Part shown: in pieces, positions 42,816-52,350 of the stretch
Layout: the number at the start of each line of letters is the position of its first letter
How positions within the stretch are numbered: position 1 is the first letter of the stretch
Source: an uncultured Sanguibacteroides sp.
GTDB lineage: Bacteria; Bacteroidota; Bacteroidia; Bacteroidales; Marinifilaceae
Direction: 5' to 3'
Assembly (NCBI RefSeq): GCF_900543425.1
Contig: NZ_UQRQ01000008.1
Location: 62,001-126,000 of the forward strand
DNA length: 64,000 bases
Program-made: the position numbers and the translations under genes
Notes under the pieces: model-generated
The model's database searches: none
Seen by the model: the letters and a program-made list of their open reading frames with translations, nothing else
What the model was told of the DNA's origin: nothing

Positions 42816-43595
42816 TTATAAGGTAGCCCCTATAATGCCTTTCGAAGATTGTTCGATAAAATCTAATACGTACTGTATTTCCGGACCGATCGTTATCATT
42901 CTCCGTATTTGATTCAAAGCATTCTCAAGACTGGTTCCGCATTGGTAAATCTGACGATAGGCTTTAGCAATATCATCGATAGTCGTCTCCGACAATTTAC
43001 CCTCTTTTGCCAACAGAATAGCATTGATACCGTAATAGGCAATCGGATTATGAGCTGCCACAATATAAGGAGGTACATCCTTATTGGCACGACATCCGTC
43101 TCTTACAAGACTCCAACTTCCGACACGGCATCCGTGCTTGAGAATAACCCCGCTACCCAATATAGCGTAATCGTCTACAATACAATTCCCTGCCGTTTTC
43201 GTGCCGTTTCCCAGAATACAATTGTTTCCGATATGAGTATCGTGAGCCAGATGTACACCTTCCAAAAGGAAATTTCCATCTCCGACGATCGTACAATCCG
43301 TCGGGTAAGTTCCTCGATTAAGAATCACTTTTTCCCGAATCGTGTTATTATTTCCTATTTTTAAAATCGTATCATCCCCCTTAAATTTAAAATCCTGAGG
43401 GGTGGCACCGATAATAGCCCCCTGGTACACGATATTATTCGTTCCCATACGGGTACCGCTTAAAACGCTAACATAAGGCATAATGGTACAACCATCACCG
43501 ATCTCTACATTTTTATCTATGTATGCAAACGGATGTATGGTAACACCATTCCCGATTTTCGCGTGCGGATCAACATAAGCTAATGGACTAATCAT
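42816..43595 (-). CDS. lpxA: Acyl-ACP-UDP-N-acetylglucosamine O-acyltransferase family protein (LpxA-like)
   Basis: A 259-residue left-handed beta-helix acyltransferase; the hexapeptide repeats are plain (IGNGVTIHPFAYIDKNVEIGDGCTI). LpxA puts a 3-hydroxyacyl chain on UDP-GlcNAc as the first step of lipid A synthesis. The catalytic-loop His pair is kept in EGVHLAHDTHIGN, and a VAAHNPIAYYGINAI segment and helical C-terminus are LpxA-like. The strand after NRGT is shorter than in E. coli LpxA (YPTDCTIVGD). It is not beside lpxD/lpxC/fabZ but ends the RND efflux operon (17 nt after the outer-membrane factor), so this may be a second, specialised paralogue. Confidence 0.82.
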   Translation of the reverse strand: MISPLAYVDPHAKIGNGVTIHPFAYIDKNVEIGDGCTIMPYVSVLSGTRMGTNNIVYQGAIIGATPQDFKFKGDDTILKIGNNNTIREKVILNRGTYPTDCTIVGDGNFLLEGVHLAHDTHIGNNCILGNGTKTAGNCIVDDYAILGSGVILKHGCRVGSWSLVRDGCRANKDVPPYIVAAHNPIAYYGINAILLAKEGKLSETTIDDIAKAYRQIYQCGTSLENALNQIRRMITIGPEIQYVLDFIEQSSKGIIGATL

Positions 43596-43612
43596 AATAA
43601 TGTATCTTTAAG

Positions 43613-44998
43613 TTAGTTTGTTCTTCCTCCGCCCAAAGCATGATAAAGATTCACGACCGCCTGCATGCGTTGAAACTGATCGGAAACCTCCGAAAGTTGA
43701 GCATTCAATAACGATTGTAAAGCGGTTAACACTTCCAAATAGGTCGAAGTTCCGAACGTTAGTAATTCTTGTGTATAATCTACCGATTTCTCGAGAGAAT
43801 TGATCTGCTTGGTTCGCTGAACTATTTTTTGTTCAGCCGTCACATATAAATTAAGCGCATCACTCACCTCGCTTCCCGCGTTCAATATAGCTTGTTCGAA
43901 GCTTAGTTTTGCCTCTTCCTGTTGAGCCTTGGCTATCCTTAACCGGGCTAAATTAGCTCCCCGGTAAAACAAGGGTTGTGTTAGTGAACCGATTGCAGAA
44001 GCAATCATTTTTCCCGGGTTCACAATTACGCTTCCGGCCTGGTTCGTCCAACCCAGAGTCCCGCTAATGGATAGTTGGGGATAAAAAGCGGAACGAGCTT
44101 CATTAAGATTATAGTAAGTACCCGCAAGAGCCATTTCTGCGGCTTTTACATCAGGACGATTGGATAAAAGCTGAATGGGAATACCGGCATTCAGCAAAGT
44201 CGGTAGTTGCTGGTTATCCATTTTTCCCCGTTCTATATACTGAGGAGCCTGACGCAATAACAGAGACAAAGAATTCTCCGTTTCTCGAATTTGATTCTTT
44301 AAATCCGCTACGGAAGCAAGGATCATGTAATAATTAGCTTCACTTTGAACAACTCCCGCCTCATTGACCACGGCAGCCTCCTTCAAGGCCTTCATAGTCA
44401 CTACATTCTTCTCCCATAAAACAGCAGTCTCCTCCGTGATCGCCAATTGCTTATCAAGCATAAGCAACATGTAATAATAGTTAGCGATGGCAGCAATAAC
44501 CTGGGTCTGTACCGCTTGTTTATAGGCTTCACTCTGCACAAGAGCCGCTTTAGCCGCACGCTTCGTATTAAGCAATTTCCCGAAAAGATCAATTTCCCAA
44601 CTTGCCGTCGCCGGTAACGACCACGTCCAGTTACCGCGATTCTTATCGAAACTGCTCACTCCTCCCTGCGGAGATAAACCAAAAGAGGGAAAATAAGCCA
44701 AACGAGAAGTCATCAAACTTGCCTCCGCCTCTTTCACCTTCAGCATAGCCGTTTGTAAATCCGTATTCCTCTCTAACCCTAAACGGATAAGGGTTTGTAA
44801 TTGAGGATCGGTAAAAACCTGATCCCATGGCAAATTTCCCATATTCGTCGTATCGGAAACCAACGTATCGTTAACGGCAACAGGATCCCGGTATAAACCC
44901 CGAGTATCCACTTCGGGACGACTATATTTTTTGTATATGTTACAACTACTTAAAAGAGCCGCAATACATAACGGATAGATTATGATCTGTATTTTCAT
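43613..44998 (-). CDS. TolC-family outer-membrane efflux lipoprotein (OprM/NodT type)
   Basis: A 461-residue outer-membrane channel of tripartite RND pumps, exported as a lipoprotein (CIAALLSSCNIYKKYSRP, lipobox LSSC). Two OEP repeats are visible: the first around residues 60-240, the second 270-450, each with the DLQTAMLKVKEAEASL / EASLSFEQAILNAGSEVSDAL-type helices; the motif NRPDVKAAEMALAGTYYNLNEARSAFYPQLSISGTLGW is diagnostic. Lies 9 nt after the pump gene. Last-but-one gene of the efflux operon. Confidence 0.93.
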   Translation of the reverse strand: MKIQIIIYPLCIAALLSSCNIYKKYSRPEVDTRGLYRDPVAVNDTLVSDTTNMGNLPWDQVFTDPQLQTLIRLGLERNTDLQTAMLKVKEAEASLMTSRLAYFPSFGLSPQGGVSSFDKNRGNWTWSLPATASWEIDLFGKLLNTKRAAKAALVQSEAYKQAVQTQVIAAIANYYYMLLMLDKQLAITEETAVLWEKNVVTMKALKEAAVVNEAGVVQSEANYYMILASVADLKNQIRETENSLSLLLRQAPQYIERGKMDNQQLPTLLNAGIPIQLLSNRPDVKAAEMALAGTYYNLNEARSAFYPQLSISGTLGWTNQAGSVIVNPGKMIASAIGSLTQPLFYRGANLARLRIAKAQQEEAKLSFEQAILNAGSEVSDALNLYVTAEQKIVQRTKQINSLEKSVDYTQELLTFGTSTYLEVLTALQSLLNAQLSEVSDQFQRMQAVVNLYHALGGGRTN

Positions 44999-45007
44999 TT
45001 TATTTCA

Positions 45008-48000
45008 CTATTTCGTATACTGTTCAATTTCAGATTCAATTTCCGTGTTATCCAAATCATGCCACTCTATCGGCTTAATTTTTTCCTGCAAATATTCGAA
45101 AGCAACAAATAAAGCAGGTACAATGAATATCTGGAAAACCATACCGATAAACATACCACCGATTGCACCCGTACCCAACGTACTGTTTCCGTTAGCTCCT
45201 ACTCCGTGTGCAAACATCAACGGCAACAACCCGATTACCATGGCCAACGAGGTCATCAAAATAGGACGTAAACGAGCCGAAGCCCCGGATATAGCCGCAT
45301 CCACAATACTCATTCCGGTTTTACGACGATCAAGTGCGAATTCTGTGATCAGAATGGCATTCTTGGCCAACAAACCGATCAACATAATCAACGCAATCTG
45401 CATGTAAATGTTATTCTCTACTCCCATCATGTGGGCAAAAATAAAACTACCCATCAAACCGGACGGAACGGAAAACAATACGACTAACGGCAATATGTAA
45501 CTCTCGTACTGCGCACTTAATAACAAATACACGAACACAAAACACAAAATAAAGATCATAGCCGTGGTGCCGCTACTACTATTTTGTTCTTCCCGCGTCA
45601 TACCGGAAAATTCGTATCCATACCCCGTAGGAAGCATTTGAGCAGCCACCTCTTCAATAGCCTTAATAGCCTGTCCCGAACTGTATCCGTCAGCAGGAGC
45701 CCCGTTCACACTCATAGAGGTAAACATATTGAACCGTTTGATATTATCCGGACCATATACCTTATTCAAAGTCATAAACTGAGTAATCGGGGCCATTTCA
45801 TTACCGTTACGTACCTTCACTCCTTGTAAGGATTCCGGATTGATACGATATTTCGGATCTGCCTGAATCATGACGCGATATAACTTTCCAAAACGGTTAA
45901 AGTTCGAAGCATAAATACCTCCGTAATATCCCTGCAAAGTAACCAGAATATCGTTCGGACTGATACCGGCTTGCTTACATTTAGCCGCATCTATGTCTAT
46001 CATATACTGGGGAAATCTTGGATTAAAAGAGGTCTGGGCTGTAGCTATTTCAGGCCGTTCTATCAATTTAGCCAGAAAATCCTGTGCCGTGGAATAGAAA
46101 GTATTCAAATCCCCTCCCGTCTTATCCTGCAAGTTAAATTCAAAACCATTCGTAACACTATATCCGGGAATCATCGGGGGAGCAAATAAAAGCACCCGGG
46201 CATCCTTTACGGTCGCTTTTGCCTGCATATAAAATGTTCCGATAAGCGTATTGATATCCTGCCCTTTGGTACGCTCGTCCCAATCTTTCAGTTTTATAAT
46301 AAATGTCCCGTAAGAATTACCTTGTCCTGCCAAAAAGCTATAACCGGTAATCTGTGTCCGTCCTTTTACGGCCGGATTAACGGCAATCAGACTGTCGACC
46401 TGCTGCATGGCGTACAAGGTTCTCTCCTGTGCCGTACCGGGAGCCATATCCACAACGGCAAATATCGTACCGGTATCTTCATTCGGCACCAACCCCGTCG
46501 GAGTAATATTCATCAAAAAGATCAATAAGACCACAGATGCGATAACCGCTCCAAATGACAACACTTTCCGATGAATGAAAAATTTTACTCCCTTTTCGTA
46601 CTTTTTCAAGGTAATATCATAAGCCGCATTAAAAGCTAAATGAAAACGATCTACCAAAGAGACCTTCTTCTCTTTTCCGTTCTTATCATGCGGTTTCAAA
46701 AATATAGCACACAAAGCCGGACTCAATGTCAAGGCATTGATAGCAGACAACCCGATCGCTATAGCCATTGTCAGACCGAACTGACGATAAAAAGTACCGG
46801 AAGTTCCCGTCATAAAGCTCACCGGAATAAACACGGACATCATGACCAAGGTGATCGAAACAATAGCCCCGCCCAATTCACTCATCGCATCGATAGAAGC
46901 CAGACGGGCGGATTTATATCCCTGGTCCAGCTTGGCATGTACACCTTCCACCACCACAATGGCATCATCGACGACAATGGCGATAGCCAAGAGCATAGCA
47001 CATAATGTCAAAAGATTAACACTAAATCCTATCAAATAAAGCCCGAAGAAGGTTCCGATCAAGGCCACGGGAATAGCAATAGCCGGAATCAACGTAGAAC
47101 GGAAGTCCTGTAAGAAAATATATACCACGAGAAATACCAGCACGAAAGCCTCTATTAAAGTCTTAAGCACCTCACGAATAGAAGCAAACAAGAAATCATT
47201 GGCATCCAACAATACTTCTACTTTCACCCCGGGAGGAAGTGTTTTATCTATCCTGCCCAGATAATCCTTTATATCATTGATAATAGTCGTGGCATTGGAA
47301 CCTGCCGTTTGGAAAATAATAGCAGTTACTCCCGGATGTCCGTTTACATTGTTATTAAAACCATATGTCAACCGCCCCAATTCGATATTAGCAACGTCTT
47401 TTAACCTCAAAATTTCCCCGTTGGAAGTAGCACGTATAACAATATCCCCGAATTCTTCCGTCGTCTGCAAACGTCCCTTATACCTCATCACATATTGAAA
47501 GGATTGATCTCCTCGTTCTCCGAATTGTCCGGGTGCCGCCTCAATGTTTTGTTCCGCCAAAGCCGCAGAGATGTCGGCAGGCATTAATTTATATTGAGCC
47601 ATCACCTCCGGTTTCAACCAGATACGCATAGAATAATCCGTACCCATCACCATGGCGTCACCCACTCCGGGAATACGTTTAACCTCCGGAATAATATTGA
47701 TATTCATATAATTTTCCAGAAATTCATTATCGTACTGATCATCGGAACTATAAAAAGCAAAACCCAACAACATACTGGTCTGGCGCTTTTGCGTGACGAC
47801 TCCGACTTTAGTAACCTCGGAAGGCAAGAATCCTTGAGCTTTGGTAACACGGTTCTGAACATTTACAGCTGCCATGTCCGGATTCGTTCCCTGCTTAAAA
47901 TAGACCTCAATCGAAGCATCTCCGGTATTGGTTGCGGTAGAGGTCATATACATCATATCTTCCACACCGTTGATTTGTTCTTCCAACGGAGCAATAACAC

Positions 48001-48181
48001 TATTCAAAACGGTCTGAGCATTCGCACCCGTATAGGATGTATTTACCCGAATAGTAGGAGGAGCAATATCCGGATACTGGGAAACAGGCAGAGATACCAA
48101 ACCCAATACCCCCAGAATAACGATCAAAATGGAAATAACCGTCGAAAGCACAGGGCGGTTTATAAATTTATCTAACTTCAT
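45008..48181 (-). CDS. RND multidrug efflux pump, AcrB/MexB type (HAE1)
   Basis: A 1057-residue inner-membrane trimer subunit exporting hydrophobic drugs by proton antiport. It has the usual start (MKLDKFINRPVLSTVISILIVILGVLGLVSLPVSQYPDIAPPTI), the proton-relay Asp pair in AIVVDDAIVVVEGV (TM4), and the Lys in GLLAKNAILITEFA (TM10). Two large periplasmic loops sit at about 35-330 and 560-870. Full-length with no frameshift. Operon order is adaptor (32 nt upstream), pump, outer-membrane factor. Confidence 0.97.
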   Translation of the reverse strand: MKLDKFINRPVLSTVISILIVILGVLGLVSLPVSQYPDIAPPTIRVNTSYTGANAQTVLNSVIAPLEEQINGVEDMMYMTSTATNTGDASIEVYFKQGTNPDMAAVNVQNRVTKAQGFLPSEVTKVGVVTQKRQTSMLLGFAFYSSDDQYDNEFLENYMNINIIPEVKRIPGVGDAMVMGTDYSMRIWLKPEVMAQYKLMPADISAALAEQNIEAAPGQFGERGDQSFQYVMRYKGRLQTTEEFGDIVIRATSNGEILRLKDVANIELGRLTYGFNNNVNGHPGVTAIIFQTAGSNATTIINDIKDYLGRIDKTLPPGVKVEVLLDANDFLFASIREVLKTLIEAFVLVFLVVYIFLQDFRSTLIPAIAIPVALIGTFFGLYLIGFSVNLLTLCAMLLAIAIVVDDAIVVVEGVHAKLDQGYKSARLASIDAMSELGGAIVSITLVMMSVFIPVSFMTGTSGTFYRQFGLTMAIAIGLSAINALTLSPALCAIFLKPHDKNGKEKKVSLVDRFHLAFNAAYDITLKKYEKGVKFFIHRKVLSFGAVIASVVLLIFLMNITPTGLVPNEDTGTIFAVVDMAPGTAQERTLYAMQQVDSLIAVNPAVKGRTQITGYSFLAGQGNSYGTFIIKLKDWDERTKGQDINTLIGTFYMQAKATVKDARVLLFAPPMIPGYSVTNGFEFNLQDKTGGDLNTFYSTAQDFLAKLIERPEIATAQTSFNPRFPQYMIDIDAAKCKQAGISPNDILVTLQGYYGGIYASNFNRFGKLYRVMIQADPKYRINPESLQGVKVRNGNEMAPITQFMTLNKVYGPDNIKRFNMFTSMSVNGAPADGYSSGQAIKAIEEVAAQMLPTGYGYEFSGMTREEQNSSSGTTAMIFILCFVFVYLLLSAQYESYILPLVVLFSVPSGLMGSFIFAHMMGVENNIYMQIALIMLIGLLAKNAILITEFALDRRKTGMSIVDAAISGASARLRPILMTSLAMVIGLLPLMFAHGVGANGNSTLGTGAIGGMFIGMVFQIFIVPALFVAFEYLQEKIKPIEWHDLDNTEIESEIEQYTK

Positions 48182-48213
48182 CTTTTTGTTTATTACAGAT
48201 TAATTTTAACTCC

Positions 48214-49392
48214 CTAATTTTGTTTCGGTCGAGTCATAGCTTTCAATTTTGCGGCCGATTCTTCCAAAGTAATCGGTTTGATTTGCATACCGTCTCTTAA
48301 TGTTCCGACACCTTCAGCCACAATCTTATCACCGGGATTTAAACCGGAAGTTACAACAAAATTTTTTCCGTCATTTAATTTAAATACTTCTATCTCCGTA
48401 TTCTTCAACTTAGCGTCTTCCTGCAAAACATACACGAATCTCTTATCCTGAATTTCATAAGTCGCTTTTTGAGGAATAACAAGTGCATTCTTCAGATCCG
48501 AAGGAATAATTACCGAACCAGTACCTCCGCTTCTCAACAAATGCTGAGGATTACGAAAAGTTGCACGTACACTCACCGCACCCGTCGTCTGATCTATTAC
48601 CCCGCTGATTGTCTCGATCTTTCCTTGTTCGGAATAGAGAGAACCGTCTGCCAGATTTAAAGAAACCAATGGCATCCGTTCCAAAATTCCCTTAGATGAA
48701 CCGTCTTGTCGAATCAGATTTAACAGCTCTTTTTCCGTCATCGAAAAATATACATACATTTCCGAAATATCCGAAACCGTCGTTAAAGGAGTAGCCGAAC
48801 TGGGACTTACCAAAGCTCCCACCCGAAAAGGGATACTCCCCATAACACCATCGACGGGACTTACTACGTTCGTGTATGAAAGATTTTTTTCCGCATTGAC
48901 TAATTGAGCCTCAGCCTGTGCTAATGCTGCTTTTTGCGAGGCCAATGTGTTTTCCGCCATCTGATAATCATAGCTACTGATAATATTTTTCTTAGCCAAC
49001 TCCCTTTTATTATTGGCCGTCAACTGAGCTGTCGCAACACCCGCTTCAGCCACCTTTACTGCCGCTCGAGCTACATTTACAGCTTCTTCATATTGTACGG
49101 GATCAATAATAAATAATGTCTGCCCTTTTCGTACGTTTGCTCCCTCATCCACGCATAATTTCGTAATAAACCCACTGACATTCGGACGAATCTCGACGTC
49201 TTGCCGTCCCCGGATGATCGCCGGATAAGAAGAAGTCAACATAACTTCCTGAGGCTCTACGGTCATAACAGCATAATCCGGTATGGTCTGTTGGCCTGAC
49301 TGTTGTTTATTATTACAAGCAAAAAAAGTTATTCCCAACATCATTAAAATAACCTGTCGGGAAAAAATAGTCATTAATCTCTGCATTTTCAT
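48214..49392 (-). CDS. RND efflux periplasmic adaptor (AcrA/MexA type), lipoprotein
   Basis: A 392-residue membrane-fusion protein linking pump and outer-membrane channel. N-terminal lipoprotein signal with ITFFAC lipobox; then lipoyl half (PAIIRGRQDVEIRPNVSGFITKLCVDEGANVRKGQTLFIID), a long alpha-helical hairpin (about 95-165), second lipoyl half (NLSYTNVVSPVDGVMGSIPFRVGALVSP), beta barrel (about 215-300) and membrane-proximal domain. First gene of the efflux operon. No local regulator gene is seen beside it. Confidence 0.95.
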   Translation of the reverse strand: MKMQRLMTIFSRQVILMMLGITFFACNNKQQSGQQTIPDYAVMTVEPQEVMLTSSYPAIIRGRQDVEIRPNVSGFITKLCVDEGANVRKGQTLFIIDPVQYEEAVNVARAAVKVAEAGVATAQLTANNKRELAKKNIISSYDYQMAENTLASQKAALAQAEAQLVNAEKNLSYTNVVSPVDGVMGSIPFRVGALVSPSSATPLTTVSDISEMYVYFSMTEKELLNLIRQDGSSKGILERMPLVSLNLADGSLYSEQGKIETISGVIDQTTGAVSVRATFRNPQHLLRSGGTGSVIIPSDLKNALVIPQKATYEIQDKRFVYVLQEDAKLKNTEIEVFKLNDGKNFVVTSGLNPGDKIVAEGVGTLRDGMQIKPITLEESAAKLKAMTRPKQN

Positions 49393-49666
49393 ATATTATA
49401 TTTTATATAATTAAATTTTCTCTTCACAGTACGGGATATAGGCAAACGCCATACCAAAACAAAACAATAAAAAAATTGTTTTCATGCCATTTAGGTAAAA
49501 AAATCTTAATTATAGATACAATCATCGATAAGAACCTCTCCCCCCGGAAGCCCGGAAATACTCCAACTTCCTATCCCCCATAAAACTCGTCAAAATTAAC
49601 AAATTTATCGGATATGTATATCCTGGACCTGACTTTAATCTTATTTATAAGGCAAAAAAAATAAAA
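49393..49666. other. Leader region of the efflux operon, no gene
   Basis: The 356-nt gap between the efflux adaptor and the next minus-strand gene holds no gene. A minus-strand TAATTTTG octamer (49598-49591) is a candidate -7 box for the efflux operon; it would give a leader near 190 nt. The terminator of the next gene fills the far end. A run of C (ccccccgg near 49540) is unremarkable. Confidence 0.4.
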
Positions 49667-49705
49667 AAGAGGAGTGATGATAAATTTTATCACCACTCCT
49701 CTCTT
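49667..49705 (-). terminator. Terminator of the polytopic membrane protein gene
   Basis: Outer stem AGAGGAGTG / CACTCCTCT and inner dyad TGATAAA..TTTATCA, then T-rich sequence on the minus strand (TTTTTTATTTTTTTT). Confidence 0.9.
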
Positions 49706-49748
49706 AAATACACAGATAATTCAAGTCAATCTTGATACCAAGGCGATT

Positions 49749-50399
49749 TTACTCTGCCGGAGTTTCAGTTTTTACCCCTTCCGCCGGAACTTTAGGGGTT
49801 ACAATCGGTCCCTCTGTCGTCAAATTTCTATATATCACGGCAGTACATCCTAATGAAGCTACCATATAGACTAAAAGAAGAACAAATATCAGAATTCCCC
49901 CCAAGAAAGGAATAAAAGCAAAAATAGCAAAGAGTATATAGAACGCAAGCCCCAGAACAAAACGAACTCCGAATATAGTCCATTTATAGCCATAAGTTGC
50001 CTGATTACTACCTATCATTGCCTCTCCCGGAGCAACTCCCTTATCCAACAAGATATAGACTGCAAGAGACCAGCCGATGGAAATAACAATGCCCGGAATA
50101 ATAACGAAGAAGAGAGCCGGAATGATAGCAAGCGACATCAAACCGATTAACGTAAAGAATTCGCCCATATACCTCCGGTATTTGGCCTCAAAAATAAAAA
50201 GGGGAGAAATCATCTCTCCTTTACTCAAGGCGACAGGGATGGTCATAATAGCAATGGTTGTTCCGACATTCAAATAAGGAATCCAAATGGTTAAAATCCA
50301 CAAAAGTACAGCGGCAATTAGAGATAAAGTATTCTTTAAACCGATACCGATACCCTCTTGGATTACACCAAAAACGGTAATTCTTCTGATTATTTCCAT
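49749..50399 (-). CDS. Hypothetical polytopic membrane protein
   Basis: A 216-residue inner-membrane protein with about five to six hydrophobic helices and a polar, Pro/Glu-rich C-terminal tail (VPAEGVKTETPAE). The layout, with GIGIGLKNTLSLIAAVLLWILTIWIPYLNVG and a repeated long helix pair around FFVIIPGIVISIGWSLAVYILLDKG, is like DUF975 or YciC-type membrane proteins, but I cannot assign a family. Single-gene unit between thymidine kinase (50512) and the efflux operon, with its own terminator. Function unknown. Confidence 0.7.
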   Translation of the reverse strand: MEIIRRITVFGVIQEGIGIGLKNTLSLIAAVLLWILTIWIPYLNVGTTIAIMTIPVALSKGEMISPLFIFEAKYRRYMGEFFTLIGLMSLAIIPALFFVIIPGIVISIGWSLAVYILLDKGVAPGEAMIGSNQATYGYKWTIFGVRFVLGLAFYILFAIFAFIPFLGGILIFVLLLVYMVASLGCTAVIYRNLTTEGPIVTPKVPAEGVKTETPAE

Positions 50400-50511
50400 T
50401 ATTTCACAGATTAAGATTAATAAATAAAAGCATCACACACTATTTGTATTTTTCTTTCAAATATAAATATTATTTAATAATATAAAGCCCATATAAGCCA
50501 AATAATAGGCT

Positions 50512-51096
50512 TCATCCTTTCATTTTCTTCTCTTCTTCCATGATTTTATTAAAGCAATGCCGACAAATAGGCTCATAAGTATCCTGTTCTCCCAACATCA
50601 CCAAACTATCATTTGAAGTCAATCGATGAGAATGATTTGCCAAATTTCCACACCGGACACATATGGCATGTACTTTTGTTACATATTCAGCAATAGCCAT
50701 TAGTTGAGGCATAGGGCCGAAAGGATTACCTTGAAAATCCATATCCAATCCGGCAACGATCACCCTCACGCCATGATCCGCTAACTCCTTACACACGGAC
50801 ACGATATTAGCATCAAAAAACTGAGCTTCATCGATTCCCACTACATCCACATCACCCGTCAACAAAAGAATATTACCGGAAGAGTCCACGGGCGTAGACC
50901 GAATCGTATTAGCATCGTGAGACACGACATCTTCCATGGAGTATCGAACATCCAATTGAGGTTTAAAAATCTCTACCCGTTGGTTCGCGAATTTAGCCCG
51001 CTTCAACCGACGAATCAACTCCTCTGTCTTCCCCGAAAACATTGATCCGCAAATTACCTCTATCCATCCTGCCCGATTAGCGCTTTCCAAAAACAT
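50512..51096 (-). CDS. tdk: Thymidine kinase (type II)
   Basis: A 194-residue cytosolic salvage enzyme phosphorylating thymidine with ATP. The Walker A loop is GSMFSGKTEELIRRLKRAKFA, Walker B/lid is VVGIDEAQFFD, the thymidine-binding LAHYEPICRHC-like region is present (GNLANHSHRL, YEPICRHCF), and the two CxxC pairs (CVRCG, CRHC) form the structural zinc site. The frame extends to 51156, but ATG at 51094-51096 gives the normal MFLESANRAGWIEVICG start and fits the promoter at 51117. Confidence 0.95.
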   Translation of the reverse strand: MFLESANRAGWIEVICGSMFSGKTEELIRRLKRAKFANQRVEIFKPQLDVRYSMEDVVSHDANTIRSTPVDSSGNILLLTGDVDVVGIDEAQFFDANIVSVCKELADHGVRVIVAGLDMDFQGNPFGPMPQLMAIAEYVTKVHAICVRCGNLANHSHRLTSNDSLVMLGEQDTYEPICRHCFNKIMEEEKKMKG

Positions 51097-51116
51097 ATTT
51101 ATTGATTTTACACCTG

Positions 51117-51124
51117 CAAAGGTA
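51117..51124 (-). promoter_or_regulatory. -7 box of thymidine kinase gene
   Basis: On the minus strand TACCTTTG, a perfect TAnnTTTG, 21 nt before the ATG. It rules out the longer upstream start. Confidence 0.65.
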
Positions 51125-51302
51125 TAAAAAAAACGAAGAGAGAACACGATCCACATGCTTTTACCTTACCTTTCCCATGTATCATCACGCTCTCCTCCTT
51201 CTTCGTCTCCTTACGTTACTTTTTATTACCAAATTAACATAACCATAACATTGCCAATAGATTTTTTAGCAGAAAATTTCCTTCTCTTTTCCTCGATAAA
51301 CG

Positions 51303-51310
51303 TATCTTTG
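51303..51310 (+). promoter_or_regulatory. -7 box of the MBL-fold hydrolase gene
   Basis: TATCTTTG, a perfect TAnnTTTG, 23 nt before the ATG at 51333. Confidence 0.65.
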
Positions 51311-51332
51311 TAACAGAATATCGAATGAAATT

Positions 51333-52322
51333 ATGAGTCAACCTATCTCTTTTCGTCGGAATGAAGCATTAGCTACTATTAAGCAAGAATGGAAAGGAAA
51401 TCCCGTCGTCAAAGGAAAATTTATCAACCAGCAACACCATGTAAAACACGGAATAGGTAGTGTTTTGAAATGGAGACTCTCTCCTAATCCGCAGAGGAAA
51501 GAAAAACGAAGAGAAAACTGGAATCCCGAAGTGAAGTTTCTTCACTCTTTGGAAAACATAAAAGGAGACGCTCTGGTCTGGTTGGGACACAACTCATTTT
51601 TCATGCAGTTTGGAGGAAAAAAGCTCCTGTTCGATCCCGTTTTCGGTCATATTCCTTTTGTTCGCAGGCGAAGCAATCTGCCGGTTAATCCCCAAATCTT
51701 TAAAAATATCGATTATCTTCTGTTAAGCCACGACCATTTCGACCACCTGGATAAAAAAAGTATCACCCTTCTGTATGCAAATAATCCCCAAATGAAGGTA
51801 TTTTGCGGCTTGGGCGTGGGTGAACTTCTTCAGTCCTGGTTCCCTTCCATTCAGGTTATCGAAGCCGGATGGTACCAGCAAATAGAAGACGACGGACTTA
51901 AAATCACCTTCCTTCCCGCCCAGCATTGGGGCAAACGCTCTTTTGCCGACGGAGGACAACGCTTATGGGGAGCCTTTATGCTGGAAAAAGACGGACTTTC
52001 ACTATATTATAGCGGAGACACGGGCTATGCCAAACACTTTTCCGAAATCAAGGAACTTTTCGGTTCTCCGGATTACGCGTTACTGGGAATCGGAGCCTAT
52101 AAACCCCGTTGGTTTATGCAACCCAACCACATCTCACCTCATGACTCTATCAAGGCCGCTACTGAAATGGGAGCTAAAACAACCATCCCCATGCATTACG
52201 GAACTTTTGATTTATCCGACGAACCGTTAAGCGACCCTCCTAAAGTTTTCGCCGAAGAAGCTCTGAAGCACAAGGTAAATATCCACATCCCCGCCCTTGG
52301 CGAAATCGTCCCTCTAAAATAA
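51333..52322 (+). CDS. MBL-fold metallohydrolase (NAPE-PLD/UlaG-like)
   Basis: A 329-residue metallo-beta-lactamase-fold hydrolase. The metal-binding motif is HDHFDH (in LLLSHDHFDHLDKKS), followed by PAQHWGKRS, YYSGDTGY (Asp ligand), the NHISPHDS block and the final MHYGTFDLSDEP. The pattern WLGHNSFFMQFGGKKLLFDPVFG and the HWGKR block place it near NAPE-phospholipase D-type and UlaG-type enzymes, so a phosphodiester or lactone substrate is likely but unknown. No signal peptide, so cytosolic or membrane-associated. Own promoter; no operon partner seen. Confidence 0.85.
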   Translation: MSQPISFRRNEALATIKQEWKGNPVVKGKFINQQHHVKHGIGSVLKWRLSPNPQRKEKRRENWNPEVKFLHSLENIKGDALVWLGHNSFFMQFGGKKLLFDPVFGHIPFVRRRSNLPVNPQIFKNIDYLLLSHDHFDHLDKKSITLLYANNPQMKVFCGLGVGELLQSWFPSIQVIEAGWYQQIEDDGLKITFLPAQHWGKRSFADGGQRLWGAFMLEKDGLSLYYSGDTGYAKHFSEIKELFGSPDYALLGIGAYKPRWFMQPNHISPHDSIKAATEMGAKTTIPMHYGTFDLSDEPLSDPPKVFAEEALKHKVNIHIPALGEIVPLK

Positions 52323-52350
52323 CCCACAGGGACGGGTGTAATGTGCTATT

